Shown here piece by piece: positions 33,624 to 44,718 of a stretch of 64,000 bases of DNA (position 1 is its first letter; each line of letters starts with the position of its first letter). This stretch comes from Rhizopus sp. PT2906 (taxonomy: Eukaryota > Mucoromycota > Mucoromycetes > Mucorales > Rhizopodaceae). The stretch spans positions 1-64,000 of the forward strand of contig JAMYHX010000196.1 of the NCBI GenBank assembly GCA_025529335.1, given 5' to 3'. The position numbers and the translations under genes were made by a program. The notes below the pieces were generated by a model. It searched no databases and was not told the DNA's origin. It saw only the letters and a list, made by a program, of their open reading frames with translations.

Positions 33624-34360
33624 TTACTTTTTTGTTGTTGTCTTTTTAGGAGGTGGAGGGGGGTTTTTCTTCTTCTTTTTCTTCATCGCTAATGGGTTTA
33701 CTCCCTTTACCTTTTTTTTCTTTATAGGCTTCTTATCCTTATTCTCTTCTTCTTCTAATTTTCGCTTTAATCTCGCTGTTTCCTTATCTAATGGCTTCAT
33801 CTTTTCTTCCTCACGTTCCTTTAGGGCCTGCTTAGATCTTGCCGTCATCTCTTCGAGACCTACACCCTTCTTTCTCGTATTTACAATCACAATAGGCACT
33901 CCGGGTATCTTTCGCATTGCATTTTTCAATTGATTATCTCCGATAGCTAAAAAGAAGTGTTCTGGATTGTTGGTAGAAACGAGATCCTTGATACATTCTG
34001 AAGCTGACACGAGCTTCTTTTCTTTTTGATGTGGACATTTACGAGTCTCAAACTTTTTGGCCAAGACGAGAGCGCTGGTATAGTCGTGTCCTTTTGATTT
34101 GATGTCCTGTAGGATGCATTCGGTTACAACTATGTAACCATGTTAGTTTAGCTTGTCAATATATATTTAAATCTACCTATACGTGTTAATCCACCCAATA
34201 GATCAGGAATCGCATCCTTCACATACACTTGTTTTTCCAATGCTGCACGACAAAACTCACCGTCCAGCAAGACTTGATATGGAGGTCGAAATCCAAAGCC
34301 TACACAGTAACTATGAACTGTTTTCCTTATTATCTTTTGCTTCTTTGCACTAATGCCCAT
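33624..34360 (-). CDS. UTP23: rRNA-processing protein UTP23
   Basis: PIN-domain-like small-subunit processome protein needed for 18S rRNA maturation, acting with snR30. Minus exons 34360-34177 and 34129-33624 (229 aa). N-terminus MGISAKKQKIIRKTVHSYCVGFGFRPPYQVLLDGEFC is diagnostic; ECILQDIKSKG, KCPHQKEK (part of the zinc-binding site), FFLAIGDNQLKNAMRKIPGVPIV and the very basic tail follow. The PIN active-site acids are partly lost, as in yeast Utp23. Tail includes runs of Lys and Pro. Divergent from the uS9m gene over 154 bp. Confidence 0.94.
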
Positions 34361-34514
34361 GAGTGAAGAAGAAGAAAAAAAAAGACAGTTGTGACTGTAA
34401 AAACCTCTGCGCTCTTTTTTTTTTTTTCTTTAATGTCTGTGTGCCCCCCGCTCTCGTATTCAAGGGGACCTGCCATCATTTTTTAAAATTTTTTTTTTTT
34501 TTGTAAACACATCA
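34361..34514. promoter_or_regulatory. Divergent promoter, UTP23 / mitochondrial uS9
   Basis: 154 bp between two ribosome-related genes, containing three T-rich tracts and a GC-rich CCCCCCGCTC patch near 34444-34455. The promoter is probably shared. Confidence 0.45.
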
Positions 34515-35443
34515 ATGGCCAACATTGTCAGCAGAGGAGCCTTCCGACTTTTACCAGCATGTAGAATATTACCCGTAGTAGCTCAACGGTTTGCCAGCAC
34601 TGCAACTGTAACAACAGGACGATTCCTTGGACAGAGCGACAAGACAGAGGATATCTTAAAGTTCCGAGAGAAGCCCGAGTCTTTATCTTACTTTACTGGT
34701 AATTACAAATACAACGATTTGTTGATCGATTTGGATGCTCTTTATAAGCAATTTAAGGATTGGAAGCCCACCGAAACTGAAGAAGAACAAGTGTATGCCT
34801 GGAAACTGCGTGACAAGATGTCACAGTTACTGAGTATTCCGTTAACCACCTCTCAATGGCGAAAGATCACCATTCACCTCGATGCTTTGGCTTCTTTGCC
34901 TAAACCTTTACCTCCCGCCGTTGCCAAGGTGCTGGAATCCTATCAGAGAGAACAGACAACACAGCAAAAGGAGACCAAGATACGTACTTTGGACGAATAT
35001 GGCCGTGCTTATGCTGTCGGTCGCAGAAAGGAATCAAGCGCCAGTTGCTATCTCGTGGAAGGAGAAGGAAAGATCTTGGTGAATGGCATGGAATTGCACG
35101 AGTATTTCCAGCGACCTGTTGATAGAGATGAAGTTACTTTGCCATTGGAAGTCACTGAGAGTATAGGTAAATATAATGCTTGGGTGCTTGTCAGAGGAGG
35201 TGGAAGTACAGGCCAAGCACAGGCCATCAAATTAGGTCTCGGCAGAGCTTTATTGATTCATAACAGTGAATTAAAGCCAACGCTGCGTAAAGGTAAGAAA
35301 AACGAGTCGAATTTATGGTAAACAAGAGAGATATTAAAAATATATATATAGCTGGATGTATCACTCGTGATCCTAGAGTGGTCGAACGTAAGAAGGAAGG
35401 TCAAAGAAAGGCTCGTGCCAAATATACTTGGGTCAAGCGTTAA
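34515..35443 (+). CDS. MRPS9: Mitochondrial ribosomal protein uS9m
   Basis: Small-subunit protein of the mitochondrial ribosome. Exons 34515-35292 and 35352-35443 (289 aa). An Arg/Ala/Ser-rich presequence (MANIVSRGAFRLLPACRIL...AQRFASTATV) is followed by a fungal-specific N-terminal extension (to about 155). The S9 domain is YGRAYAVGRRKESSASCYLVEG...GGGSTGQAQAIKLGLGRALLIHN, then AGCITRDPRVVERKKEGQRKARAKYTWVKR at the C-terminus, with the conserved terminal KR. The short last exon supplies this tail. Confidence 0.95.
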
Positions 35444-35551
35444 TTATTATATTTGTGTGTGTAAAAATAAACTGTCATTAGAAGTAATCAAGTGGTGTAC
35501 CTTATTGTGACTTTTTAAGCTTTTTTCTTTTTTTCTCCCCTTTTCTACCTA

Positions 35552-36119
35552 ATGGTAAGCGTCCTGTTTGTTTGTTTAGGCAACATTTGCCGTTCTCCAA
35601 TGGCTGAAGCTGTCTTTGCTTATACTGTAAAAGAAAAAAAGTTACAAGACCACTTTAGCAAGATTGACTCGGCAGGAACTGCTGCATACCATGTAAGTTA
35701 ATCTTGCTCCCCCCCTTTCCTCATTTTACTCATGTCAAACATAGGTTGGGGAATCACCGGATAGTCGTAGTTCAGCTTGTTGCCGTTCCCATGGTGTACC
35801 TGTGAACCATCGTGCTAGAAAGGTATCAAGACAGGACTTTGACGAATTTGATTATATCCTGTGTATGGACAAGTCGAATTTGAAAGACTTGAAGGTGGGC
35901 TGATAAAAAGGATGTTTTTCTTATAAAAACTAATTTGATCAAAAGACAATGGCTCCCTCGGGCTCCAAGGCAGTGATCAAACTTTTTGGAGAATACGATC
36001 CTCAAGGCGAGCTGATTATTGAGGACCCTTATTATGGAGGAAATGATGGATTTGAACATAATTTTAAGCAAGTCGTCCGTGCTAGTGAAGGTTTCTTAAA
36101 GTCGCTTGAGTTGATTTAG
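35552..36119 (+). CDS. LTP1: Low-molecular-weight protein tyrosine phosphatase
   Basis: Cytosolic LMW-PTP/acid phosphatase. Exons 35552-35692, 35745-35894, 35946-36119 (154 aa, family size). P-loop VCLGNICRSPMAE carries the catalytic Cys and Arg (CX5R) at about residues 8-14; the general acid Asp is in IIEDPYYGGNDGFE. ILCMDKSNLKDL is also conserved. The ATG is fixed by the P-loop starting only six residues later. Confidence 0.95.
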
Positions 36120-36779
36120 ATATAGATTACAATGTTATAGATACAGTATGTTGTAAAGAATCATTGTATGTAATACAATTATATAAACAGACCGTTAAAA
36201 ATGATGTAGTCAGGGAAGAAACTTTTGATATTCATGACTTTTTTCTTTTCTTTCTCGAAACAAGCTAAATTGGGAAACCATATTACACAGTCTTTATCAT
36301 CGTAAGCTTTATGAACGCTCTTCAAATCTACAAAGACCCCCACGATCAAGTGTACTTAATTGTTACATATTAATAAATGAGAAACAACTTTTCTTCATTA
36401 TCACAGAAGAAAGGAATGGTGACAAATATGAGCGAGTGAATATGTGTCGACAATGCCCTCAGCAAACATATAATAGCATTTAAACTGGTTACAAAATGAC
36501 CGTAATACATGATGGTTTCCTTTAAGTGTCACTGATGAGAGCAAGAAGTTACCTATGAAACACTCTACATTAAAGACAGGCTCTGGTAAACCTATAATTA
36601 CAATCACCTTTTGATTGTGTGCTAGTATTTTCATTTCCTTGTCCATAATGAAAGGGGTATTTATGGTGACTGTATTGCATACATCCTACATACTTCTTCC
36701 CCTGGCACACATAAAAAATTCAGATTGCATAGTTTCATAATTTCTGATTGCACAAATTTAAAACTTTTCTGATTCCTTC
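36120..36779. other. Intergenic
   Basis: 3' flank of LTP1 and AT-rich DNA without a supportable gene. A minus-strand ORF at 36401-36646 has no recognisable features. Confidence 0.4.
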
Positions 36780-37210
36780 AACAACAAAAAAAAAAGAACT
36801 TTAAGTTTACTCAAAAAGATGGAAGAAGTAATGTCTATGATGAAAGTGGAAATGAACCAGTTGAAATGGAGATCGACAGTGAACAGGCTCCTCTTGGTGA
36901 CATCACTGACTTTGATAACATACATGGACCTAAAGCCTCCTGAAAGAGAAGAGAAAGTAAAAGAGGTTAAAGTCAAGGCTGTTGTGAACAAAAATCTTGA
37001 CAAGTGAGACTATAAAAGACGTAGTAGTGAAAAGAAAAACAATTTCTTCAAGCTAATTTATGAGAAAGGCTATAAAGTTCCTCAAGCTGTAGAAGTGTTA
37101 GAAATCTCGTCATTGATTATGATATTAACATAATTATTTTGACTGATGAAAAGAAGACTCCTTTCTTATCCTTGTTCTATTTCTATATATCAGTTAAATC
37201 TCACACAGCT
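36780..37210 (+). pseudogene. Eroded transposase-like gene (HTH/DDE type)
   Basis: Three frames of the plus strand contain pieces typical of a multicopy Mucorales transposase: an acidic N-part (DESGNEPVEMEIDSEQAPLGD) leading to FDNIHGPKAS, a Lys-rich stretch, then NNFFKLIYEKGYKVPQAVEVLEIS, a HTH-like segment. Stops and frameshifts separate them. Further sequence to about 37700 gives short coding-like snippets (e.g. KIKFEHGLQDTDKD) that may belong to the same element. No ends recognised. Confidence 0.5.
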
Positions 37211-37813
37211 GACGACTAACTGATCCAAAGTGATAGTTAATCAATCGATTATGTTAAATAAACCTTCAGAGTCTTAGCGATGTGATCAATAAGCATATTT
37301 TTTTTAAATATGGTAAAAAGAAAATAAAATTTGAGCACGGCTTACAAGATACTGACAAAGACAAACAAGAGTTGTTTCCCTATTCATTTTATTATTATAA
37401 ATACTACTATGAATCACAGACGAGTCTTTGAAGGTTATTACTACTGTAATTTAAGGTATTTTTAGGCTGACAGGCTAAAAAATGCTTTTTCAAAAAGGAA
37501 ATCTGCTAAGGATTTGTGAGTTTCGACAGGCATTTTTTTGAGTCTGAGTATTTAAAGAAAAGACTGCATATTATAACTCATTTAGGACACAGTAAACAGC
37601 GACCATTAGCCAAATATCGTGTTCGCGTACGTCTGGGATGAATATAGTCAATAACGACTCAATAACAAGAGACATCAGACTTAAATATATGAACTTTGTC
37701 AATATAAATATCTGATACAAGATATTTACATGTCAAAAATGACAACCAGGCCATGAAAGGCTGTTTTTCCATTTGTTCCTTTTTTTTTCTTCTCTCCAAC
37801 AGTAATTTTCAAC
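37211..37813. other. Intergenic, probable transposon remnant and TRS31 promoter
   Basis: Stop-rich sequence with coding-like snippets of the preceding element up to about 37700, then the TRS31 promoter and T-rich leader. Confidence 0.35.
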
Positions 37814-38631
37814 ATGAGTGAATCCATACCTCGTTCTTCCATGCAATCCTCCATCTACAGTGACAACCGGATCACACGCGCTAAAAGTATACTTGAAAAG
37901 AATTTGAACAAAAGCAGAGGAACAGAGGTATAAGCAAGATACTTTCATTCTGTATGCTAACATCGTTACAGGTCAGTTTAAGTGCACAGACTTTTTTATT
38001 CTCTGAAATGCTACAGTATGCACAAAAACGAGTGAATGGCATTCAGGATTTAGAAAGAAAGTAAGATCAGATGATGGAACGAAACAATGATTAAGTGTCA
38101 TATTTTATTAGACTGAATGAATTTGGGTACAGAGTTGGTTTTCGCATGCTTGAATTATTAACTTGGAGAGAGAAAGCGGCTAAACGAGAAACAAAGGTGT
38201 TAGGCATACTTTACTTTATTCATAGTACAGTCTGGAAGGCACTTTTTGGAAAACAGGCCGATTCACTCGAAAAGAGTACAGAAAACGAAGATGAATGTAT
38301 GTTTATTTACAAGGAGAAAAAGAGATGTTAATGGTTATCTATAGACATGATTTCAGATAATGAACCTATTCTGACAAGATACATCTCTGTGCCCAAAGAA
38401 CTCTCTCAATTAAACTGTAATGCATTTGTGGCTGGTATCGTAGAAGCTGTATTGGATGGTTGTCAATTTGTAAGTGAACATTAGATTCAAGAGAAAAAGT
38501 GATGGTAACATTGTATATAGCCTGCTCGAGTGACAGCGCATACGGTACCTATTGATGGATACCCTCAACGAACAACGATATTGATCAAGTTAGATAAAGA
38601 CGTATTGGAAAGAGAAGAACTGTTGAAGTGA
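37814..38631 (+). CDS. TRS31: TRAPP complex subunit TRS31/TRAPPC5
   Basis: Core TRAPP subunit (Bet3 fold), part of the Rab1/Ypt1 exchange factor on ER-Golgi vesicles. Five exons: 37814-37927, 37972-38060, 38112-38296, 38345-38469, 38521-38631 (207 aa). Motifs: RAKSILEKNLNKSRGTEVSLSAQTFLFSEM near the start, LNEFGYRVGFRMLELLTWREK, VLGILYFIHSTVWKALFGK, LNCNAFVAGIVEAVLDGCQFPARVTAHTVP and a C-terminal TILIKLD. Its stop is one base from the stop of the convergent eIF2D gene. Confidence 0.95.
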
Positions 38632-38632
38632 T

Positions 38633-40608
38633 TTATTTCTTCTTTTTCTGTGTTTTATCTGTTGCCTCAATAAACTTCTTTGGAACACCTTTATGCAACA
38701 TCGCTTCGGTCACATTCTTAATCTGTGGGCCCTGGATCATGATTTGATACAATGGGTTCTTAGGACTGACACCATGAATAGGGGCAGCTACAATGAAAAT
38801 GAGTAAAGAAAAGAGAAAAAAAAAAAAAAAGAAATCCTTACATGTGACACTGCTTGCACATAGTTTTGTAAACTCCTTGACTAATTCATCAACATCCAAG
38901 CCAAATGCTTCTACGCCAGTAACCTTGGTAACTGTCTTTCGTCCCTGACGAATCTCTTGAACAATCTCCACAGGCTTTGGATGTCCTTTGCGAAGGATGG
39001 GTTCCTTTTGTTCAGGCAACTGAATGGTGTGAAAAGGCTGCATCTTGGAGCAAAGTCGTGTCAGTAATTGATCTCGAGGAAGTTCGTCTATTGTCCTGTA
39101 TTCGGCTTTGGATAAAAGTGCATCACATAAAATAGCATCTAAACGAACCATCCTAGAGATAAAACATGTGAACCACCTTTTGAATGATTTTTATGGATCT
39201 TTACTTTTGATTTCTAGGATTAGCGAGTTCTTTCTGCTTAATATAATTCGTCAGCATCGTTCTTAGCTCGACATAGGTATAGAGAGCCTCTGTATCCTGC
39301 TCAGCCTCTTCAAACAATTTGACCAGAGCGGTGCCTAAAGGCTTAAAGAGCTCCTGAATGTCTGCTTGAGGATAATGGTCCGCATGAGCCACCTGTGTTT
39401 GAGTCTGTGGCGTGCTGCTATCCACCTGTTCGATTGTTTTGTATTTAGCTACGTTTTGTAGACATGGATGGGACCAGTTGACAGACGTGATGACAACTTC
39501 GCCACGTTGCTCTTTTATCTTTACTAAACCTGTTTTTTCCATGGCCTTCAAGAACTTTTGCAGTTTCTTCCAACTTGATTTTTTGATGTCGGCTGCTTCT
39601 GCTCCTATCGGCCGACAAGGCATGATGTAGGCCGAGTAAAAGGAAGAGGCAGACATTGGAAGCTGGCTTGCATGATCCGAAGTGAGTTTATGAGCAAGAG
39701 CTTGATACAGTGACGTTTTCAAAATGCCGTCAATCTCTATAATCCTTTTTTACACAAACTGGTACACAATAGCGCATAGTTTCATCTACCTTCTGTGCTC
39801 AGATCTCTCTTGGGTGGTTCTTGTTCAATGTTTAGATTATCATTGCTGTTTTCATTAGACTCCTCATCGACATTGACTTCTTCTTGTTCGCTCTCATCAT
39901 CAGCTTGTTCTAATCCAGGTGGCTCTGACTTATCGCCCATAGCCCAAAGGAAGTCTTGGTAGACGTGAATGACATGTACTGCTTTCCCCTTCATGCCCGA
40001 TCTCGGCTTTATCTCTGATGATGGTAATGCCATTGTTCCAACCGCCAAGGGATACCTATTACAGTATTAGATAATCAGACTGACTTTCAATAAAACATAC
40101 GCGTATCCTCTGATGGTGATGGCAACCAAGTCGCCTTGACTAAGCTCTGGTAAAGTACCGCTTGGGCCTGGCACAATACCAGGAATCATCAAATCTATCA
40201 TATGATTAATATACTTTTAAACCCATCATTCTACCCACCTGCTCCTTCCATCAACTTTTGAATGACAGGTGTCCAGGTGTAGAGAATTGGCAACATATCA
40301 GGATGTTTCCACATGGTATAGACTAGAGGCATATTAAAGACATGCAATATCAACTATGAATAGTATATACCTGTTGGCACAGGAGCCATATTCTCAAAGG
40401 AGATCCACAATGGCTGATCTGTCGAGGTGTAGACAATGCCATGGACTGACGTCTGAGCAATGAATTTAGCAGAACGTAGATCGTTTGGCATGACGTATTG
40501 ATCTTTTAGCACCGGATATGCTTCTATAGCCTCATTCTGGAAATGACGACGATCTGAGGATCGAAGAGGACTGAATGTCTTTATATTGGTAATAGGCTTT
40601 TTAAACAT
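38633..40608 (-). CDS. TMA64: Eukaryotic translation initiation factor 2D (ligatin/Tma64)
   Basis: eIF2D: delivers tRNA to the 40S P-site and helps recycle ribosomes. Seven minus exons: 40608-40371, 40322-40239, 40194-40101, 40055-39790, 39736-39205, 39152-38842, 38787-38633 (559 aa). N-terminal DUF1947/PUA region (MFKKPITNIKTFSPLRSSDRR; SQGDLVAITIRGYAYPLAVG), an acidic linker, a winged-helix/SWIB part (MPCRPIGAEAADIKKSSWKKLQKFLKAMEKTGLVKIKE), and the C-terminal SUI1 domain (KTVTKVTGVEAFGLDVDELVKEF...IQGPQIKNVTEAMLHKGVPKKFIE). Complete. Confidence 0.95.
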
Positions 40609-40818
40609 TTTTTTTGAAAAAAAAAAAAAAAAGAGGCATAAACAGTTTCTCCTTCCGCAAACGCGTATATACACACACACGCGCACCCCGCAGACTTGCT
40701 GTAAAAGGGAATTCTCAGTTGGGTTACATGAAACAATTTTTTTTCTTTCTCTTTTCTTTGGGACGTTTCAGACTCCTTTTTTCTTTCTTTTTCTTTCTTT
40801 CATGTTTCCATAGAAACG
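40609..40818. promoter_or_regulatory. Divergent promoter, eIF2D / alpha-beta hydrolase
   Basis: 210 bp between divergent starts, with an A16-type run next to the eIF2D start, a short (CA)n at 40670-40680 and CT-rich leader on the hydrolase side. Confidence 0.4.
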
Positions 40819-42377
40819 ATGGCTCTTGTTCGTTCCAATACACTCTTTGTCTCTCTTTCACTCTTCTTCTTACCCGTCATGGTGTTATGTGCCGTGCTAT
40901 GTTTACCACTTATCATAGTTTCTATAGGTATGTTATAAAATACATGTGATACATCATTAGCTAATAATATATTAAAGTTGGATTATACCTGAGTGCGTGG
41001 ATAGCTTACTATGTCTATGCACGAACAGATTCAGAGTTCTATATACCCTATCATCCAGTCAGAGTGATCAAAACTAATATTGCTTTATTTCAACTCTTGT
41101 GGGGTACAATTCGATATATACCAATGTATTTCTCTTATTTTCACTGGAGATATTGGAAAATTGGAACAGAAAAGTTTAAGGAGATTGTGAGGTATATATA
41201 TATATATATATTTATTAATATATGTGGAAACACCCTCCTGATCAACGTTTATATAAAGTCAAGATATTCCCTATACATCTACATGTTCTCTAGATGTATA
41301 TCATCCCAATAGAACATCCCAGGCACCTATCATCTTATTTTTTTATGGTGGTGGATGGTCATCTGGATCCAAAGTTTATTATACAACATTTGCAAACACG
41401 CTACGAGAATTAGGATACGTCGTGGTCGTACCTGACTATCGCAAGTACCCTGAAGTGAAGATCGACGGTATCTATGAGGATGTTCGCGAGGCTATTAAAT
41501 GGGTCTATGCACATGCAGAACAGATCAATGGTGATCCTGATATGATCTACATGATGGTATGATTGACTATCGACCCTTATCTTTATCTAATATCCAAACA
41601 GGGACATAGTGCTGGTGCACACCTTGTCGCCCAGGTCGTCTTATCCGACGTGATAGAAAAAGTCAAATATTACCAAGCCATAGCGCCAAGTGCTCAACAA
41701 ACATCTCATGTGAGCGAAAAGCATGATCCGACAAAACATGACAGAGGCACTGAGCTGCCTCATGACTTCTTACCTCCTATTGAAGGACTGCTACTGCAAG
41801 TATATCTAGAAAAAGAGATAAGAATTATGCAGGCTTATCTTTATTTATCTGTAGGTTTGCAGGTGTTTACGATATCCAAGCACATTTATTATTTGAAACA
41901 GCACGAGCTGTTGAAAGATTATCGGTGATGACACGAGTGATGGGTTCGACACCTGAGGGATACATTGCGAATTCGCCCATGCATTTGATAGAAAAGCATG
42001 CTGATCTATTTGCCACATCCGAGGACACGCTTGACCTTTGGCCAAGGATACTTTTCTTGCATGGTCAAAAGGACGCGACGGTCAGTATGGATCAGTCTGC
42101 GCATATGTTTAATGCGATTGGTAAAGTATTGCCTATGAAGTGCAGAGACGAGGTTGATGTTCGAATGAGGTTCTATAAACGCATGAATCATGGGGAACCT
42201 GTGACAGGTAAGGAACTTGTGTGTGAAAAAGACAGAGAATAGAAACTAATGTGTGTGTATGTGTGTATAGCGTTAATGCTAGACATGTTTGCAAAAAAGA
42301 GCCTACAAAAATCGCTGATTAGGGATATTAAAGAGTTTATTGATGTTCCAGCTTTTGAAGAAGATGAAGCATTTTAA
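40819..42377 (+). CDS. Alpha/beta-hydrolase-fold membrane esterase
   Basis: Serine esterase/lipase-like enzyme, hormone-sensitive-lipase/BD-FAE-type fold, related to isoprenylcysteine methylesterases. Exons 40819-40927, 40978-41191, 41259-41556, 41602-41795, 41855-42207, 42271-42377 (424 aa). One or two N-terminal membrane helices (LFVSLSLFFLPVMVLCAVLC...), then LDVYHPN, the oxyanion motif FFYGGGWSSGSK, nucleophile elbow GHSAGAHL (Ser), and C-terminal LFLHGQKDATV (Asp) and MNHGE (His). The fourth intron has a GC donor (CT|GCAAGT, 41796) and restores LLLFAGVYDI. Intron 2 uses an AAG acceptor. Substrate unknown. Confidence 0.85.
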
Positions 42378-42392
42378 AAAAATAAATATGTA

Positions 42393-43238
42393 TTAGGATG
42401 AGATGAATTCCCATATTTTGATAAATCCTTCTTGTCCGCCAATGTACCAGACAAGTAAACTAGTTCCGATCATTGAACTAATCAAGGTGTTGTTTGTTTT
42501 GTTTTCTACATTTTGTACTGTATCCTTTGCTTTGTTTTCTACATTTTGCACTGTATCCTTTGCTTTGTTTTCTACGTTTTGTACTGTATCTTTTACTTGA
42601 TCGTTCTTTGCTGTTTCTTTTTTACTGTCTTGTTCATTTTGTACTACGTCCTTTATGTCGTCCTCTAATGTTGATTCTATGTCTATTGATCTATTGATGA
42701 CAGGCTCAGCCCGTTGTTCTCGTCGCTTGGACGTTCTAGTGTTTACTTTTAATTCAAATGCCTCAACCCACTTTTGGTCGATTTCATCCTGACTACTTTC
42801 ATGGTTGTTTCCATGGTTGCTTTTTTCGTCTATATGTTTAAATTCATCTATCACTGGCTGATCCACCGTTTCTTCTTCCTCTGACGTTGCTGTCACAGGT
42901 TTTGTACGGAAGATGTTATCGTTCAATGGGTGCGGTTTGCTACTTGGCTTGGGCTCATCAGCTGCTACTTGCTTCTTGTGGATCCTGTGAGCTACTTTGC
43001 TTTCAAATGCACTCACCCAGTCTTTATCAAACTCATCTTGGTTATTTTTCTTTTCTTGTAATGAAAGTAACTGGTCAATAATGTCATTTTTTGTGCCCAT
43101 GACTTTTTGGACATGATGCTGTTTTGCTAGTTGTAGAAGCTCATTCTTTTTCAACTTTTTTAAGGACGTCTTGGTCCATGCTTCTTGATAGAGTGGTCTG
43201 ATAGAATGAAACGATCGTCTCAGTAATGAAAAAGACAT
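42393..43238 (-). CDS. SAP-domain protein with mitochondrial-type presequence and C-terminal helix
   Basis: Intronless, 281 aa from ATG 43238; an in-frame upstream ATG at 43412 reads through the leader and was not used. N-terminus MSFSLLRRSFHSIRPLYQ is an Arg/Ser-rich mitochondrial presequence. A SAP motif follows (TSLKKLKKNELLQLAKQHHVQKVMGTKNDIIDQLL, about 22-58). Two related segments, DEFDKDWVSAFESKV and DEIDQKWVEAFELKV, form an internal repeat. Near the end are three 11-residue repeats (VQNVENKAKDT type), encoded by near-perfect 33-bp units at about 42497-42600, then one hydrophobic helix (SSMIGTSLLVWYIGG). No named orthologue recognised; possibly a membrane-tethered mitochondrial nucleoid or inner-membrane protein (inference). 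Confidence 0.78.
   Translation of the reverse strand: MSFSLLRRSFHSIRPLYQEAWTKTSLKKLKKNELLQLAKQHHVQKVMGTKNDIIDQLLSLQEKKNNQDEFDKDWVSAFESKVAHRIHKKQVAADEPKPSSKPHPLNDNIFRTKPVTATSEEEETVDQPVIDEFKHIDEKSNHGNNHESSQDEIDQKWVEAFELKVNTRTSKRREQRAEPVINRSIDIESTLEDDIKDVVQNEQDSKKETAKNDQVKDTVQNVENKAKDTVQNVENKAKDTVQNVENKTNNTLISSMIGTSLLVWYIGGQEGFIKIWEFISS
42497..42600. repeat. 33-bp coding tandem repeat, about three units
   Basis: Near-identical 33-bp units within the SAP-domain gene encode the VQNVENKAKDT repeats. Units differ by single substitutions, so expansion was fairly recent. Confidence 0.8.
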
Positions 43239-43692
43239 GCTTTGCACAAAAAATGAGAAAAAGTAAGGGTCTCTTTTTGTTTGTTTTTTGTGGCTTATCA
43301 AAGTCACACACCCTGCATTTTTTGTTATCCTATTGCTTCCACTGATAAATTCGTCTTGTCTAAAAAATGAGTTTGATTTTATATATATGCACACATACAT
43401 ATATATACACACATGTATAGTAAGAAAAAAAGGAACCGAGTTGAATGGAATTGTGGTTGTTAGTTGTGCATCTTACGTCTTTCTGATACAAGCTGTGGAA
43501 GAAAAAGAATGATGGGAGCAAATTATCATCAAACCATGAATGAGTGTTATTAAATGGATGTTTTTTAAGAGACTCATCGCGTCAAGAACTTGAAGTAAAC
43601 GCGACAATTTCATTTTCCGATAAAAGACCTGAAAATAAGGGGAACACTTTTTTTTTGGCTTTCTCTCTTCTATTTTTTTTTTTTTTGTTATA
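43239..43692. promoter_or_regulatory. Divergent promoter region, SAP gene / SLD5
   Basis: 454 bp between divergent starts. It contains TA/CA-rich tracts at about 43379-43412 and a T-rich leader next to SLD5. A minus-strand ORF at 43473-43748 overlaps the SLD5 start and is treated as a shadow. Confidence 0.4.
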
Positions 43693-44637
43693 ATGAATAG
43701 CACAATAGAAGACTCCAGTTTTCCACAAACACAAGATGACATCTTCAATTTGGCTGGTGCTTTATCTCCAGGAGAACAAGTAAAAGAGTTGATCGTAGTG
43801 TGGATGAATGAACGAAACAGTCCAGAGATGCTACCCTATAGAAATGACTTGGTTGACTCACTCACAAAGGCTGTTGAACATCAGGCAAGTCGTTTTTCGT
43901 CAAGTCTTTTTTGTACCTTACACTTGTTGTTATAGTCTGAAAAAATTTTTGAGCAAATGGAAATCAATACAGATACGGAGTCTCGCTTTATTCAAATGAT
44001 ACAGCAGACAGAAATTGAACGAATCAAGTATCTACTCAGAAGTTATTTGAGGACACGATTGTTCAAGGTAAAATAAATAAGCAAAAAGGATGAATATTGA
44101 TACATTTGGCAAACAGATTGAAAAGTTTTCATTACATTTATTACGGCAACCTGATGTACATGAGATACTATCAGAACCTGAATACGATTATGCTCAAAAG
44201 TAAGAAAAAAAGAGAGAGAGAAAGCAGGTTACGAAAAGATGTTGAAGATGTGTATAGGTATCAGGAACTTATTGAAGCACATGGGTACGCGGCTTTTCTT
44301 CATCAATTGCCTGCTTCCCAACAAAGACAAGATGAAGAAACACCGGAAGGAAGCATGGGTAAGTGTGTATAAAGGCTCAATGGACTCAATTGGAACTTAT
44401 ATTGTTTAGTTATCCAACCCAATTTAGACGCGCCCGTCTTTGCATCGGTCTTGGCTGATCGATTGAATATACAAACTGCTGGGTAAGAACTCTTCTTTTT
44501 TGGGAATATGTCATTGACTTTTTTTTTTTTTTTTTATTCACAGCGAAATGCTGGAGCTAGAAAAGGGTGATCTTTACATGTTACGTTATATTGATGTCAG
44601 GGATTTTCTAAGCTTAGGTCAAGTGAGACTAGTATAA
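43693..44637 (+). CDS. SLD5: GINS complex subunit SLD5
   Basis: Subunit of GINS, part of the CMG replicative helicase. Six exons: 43693-43884, 43936-44067, 44117-44199, 44258-44358, 44410-44482, 44544-44637 (224 aa, as expected). Motifs: the N-terminal helix bundle with ELIVVWMNERNSPEMLPYRNDLVDSL, the core TEIERIKYLLRSYLRTRLFKIEKFSLHLL, and the C-terminal beta domain ELEKGDLYMLRYIDVRDFLSLGQVRLV. Intron 1 has a GC donor (CAG|GCAAGT at 43885); reading through it would run to a stop before the conserved core. Confidence 0.94.
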
Positions 44638-44718
44638 ATTCTACCTCAGATTGCTCTTTTTTCTCTTTTTCTTTTTGTGATAAATTGTACATAATATATA
44701 TTACATAAACCTATACAT

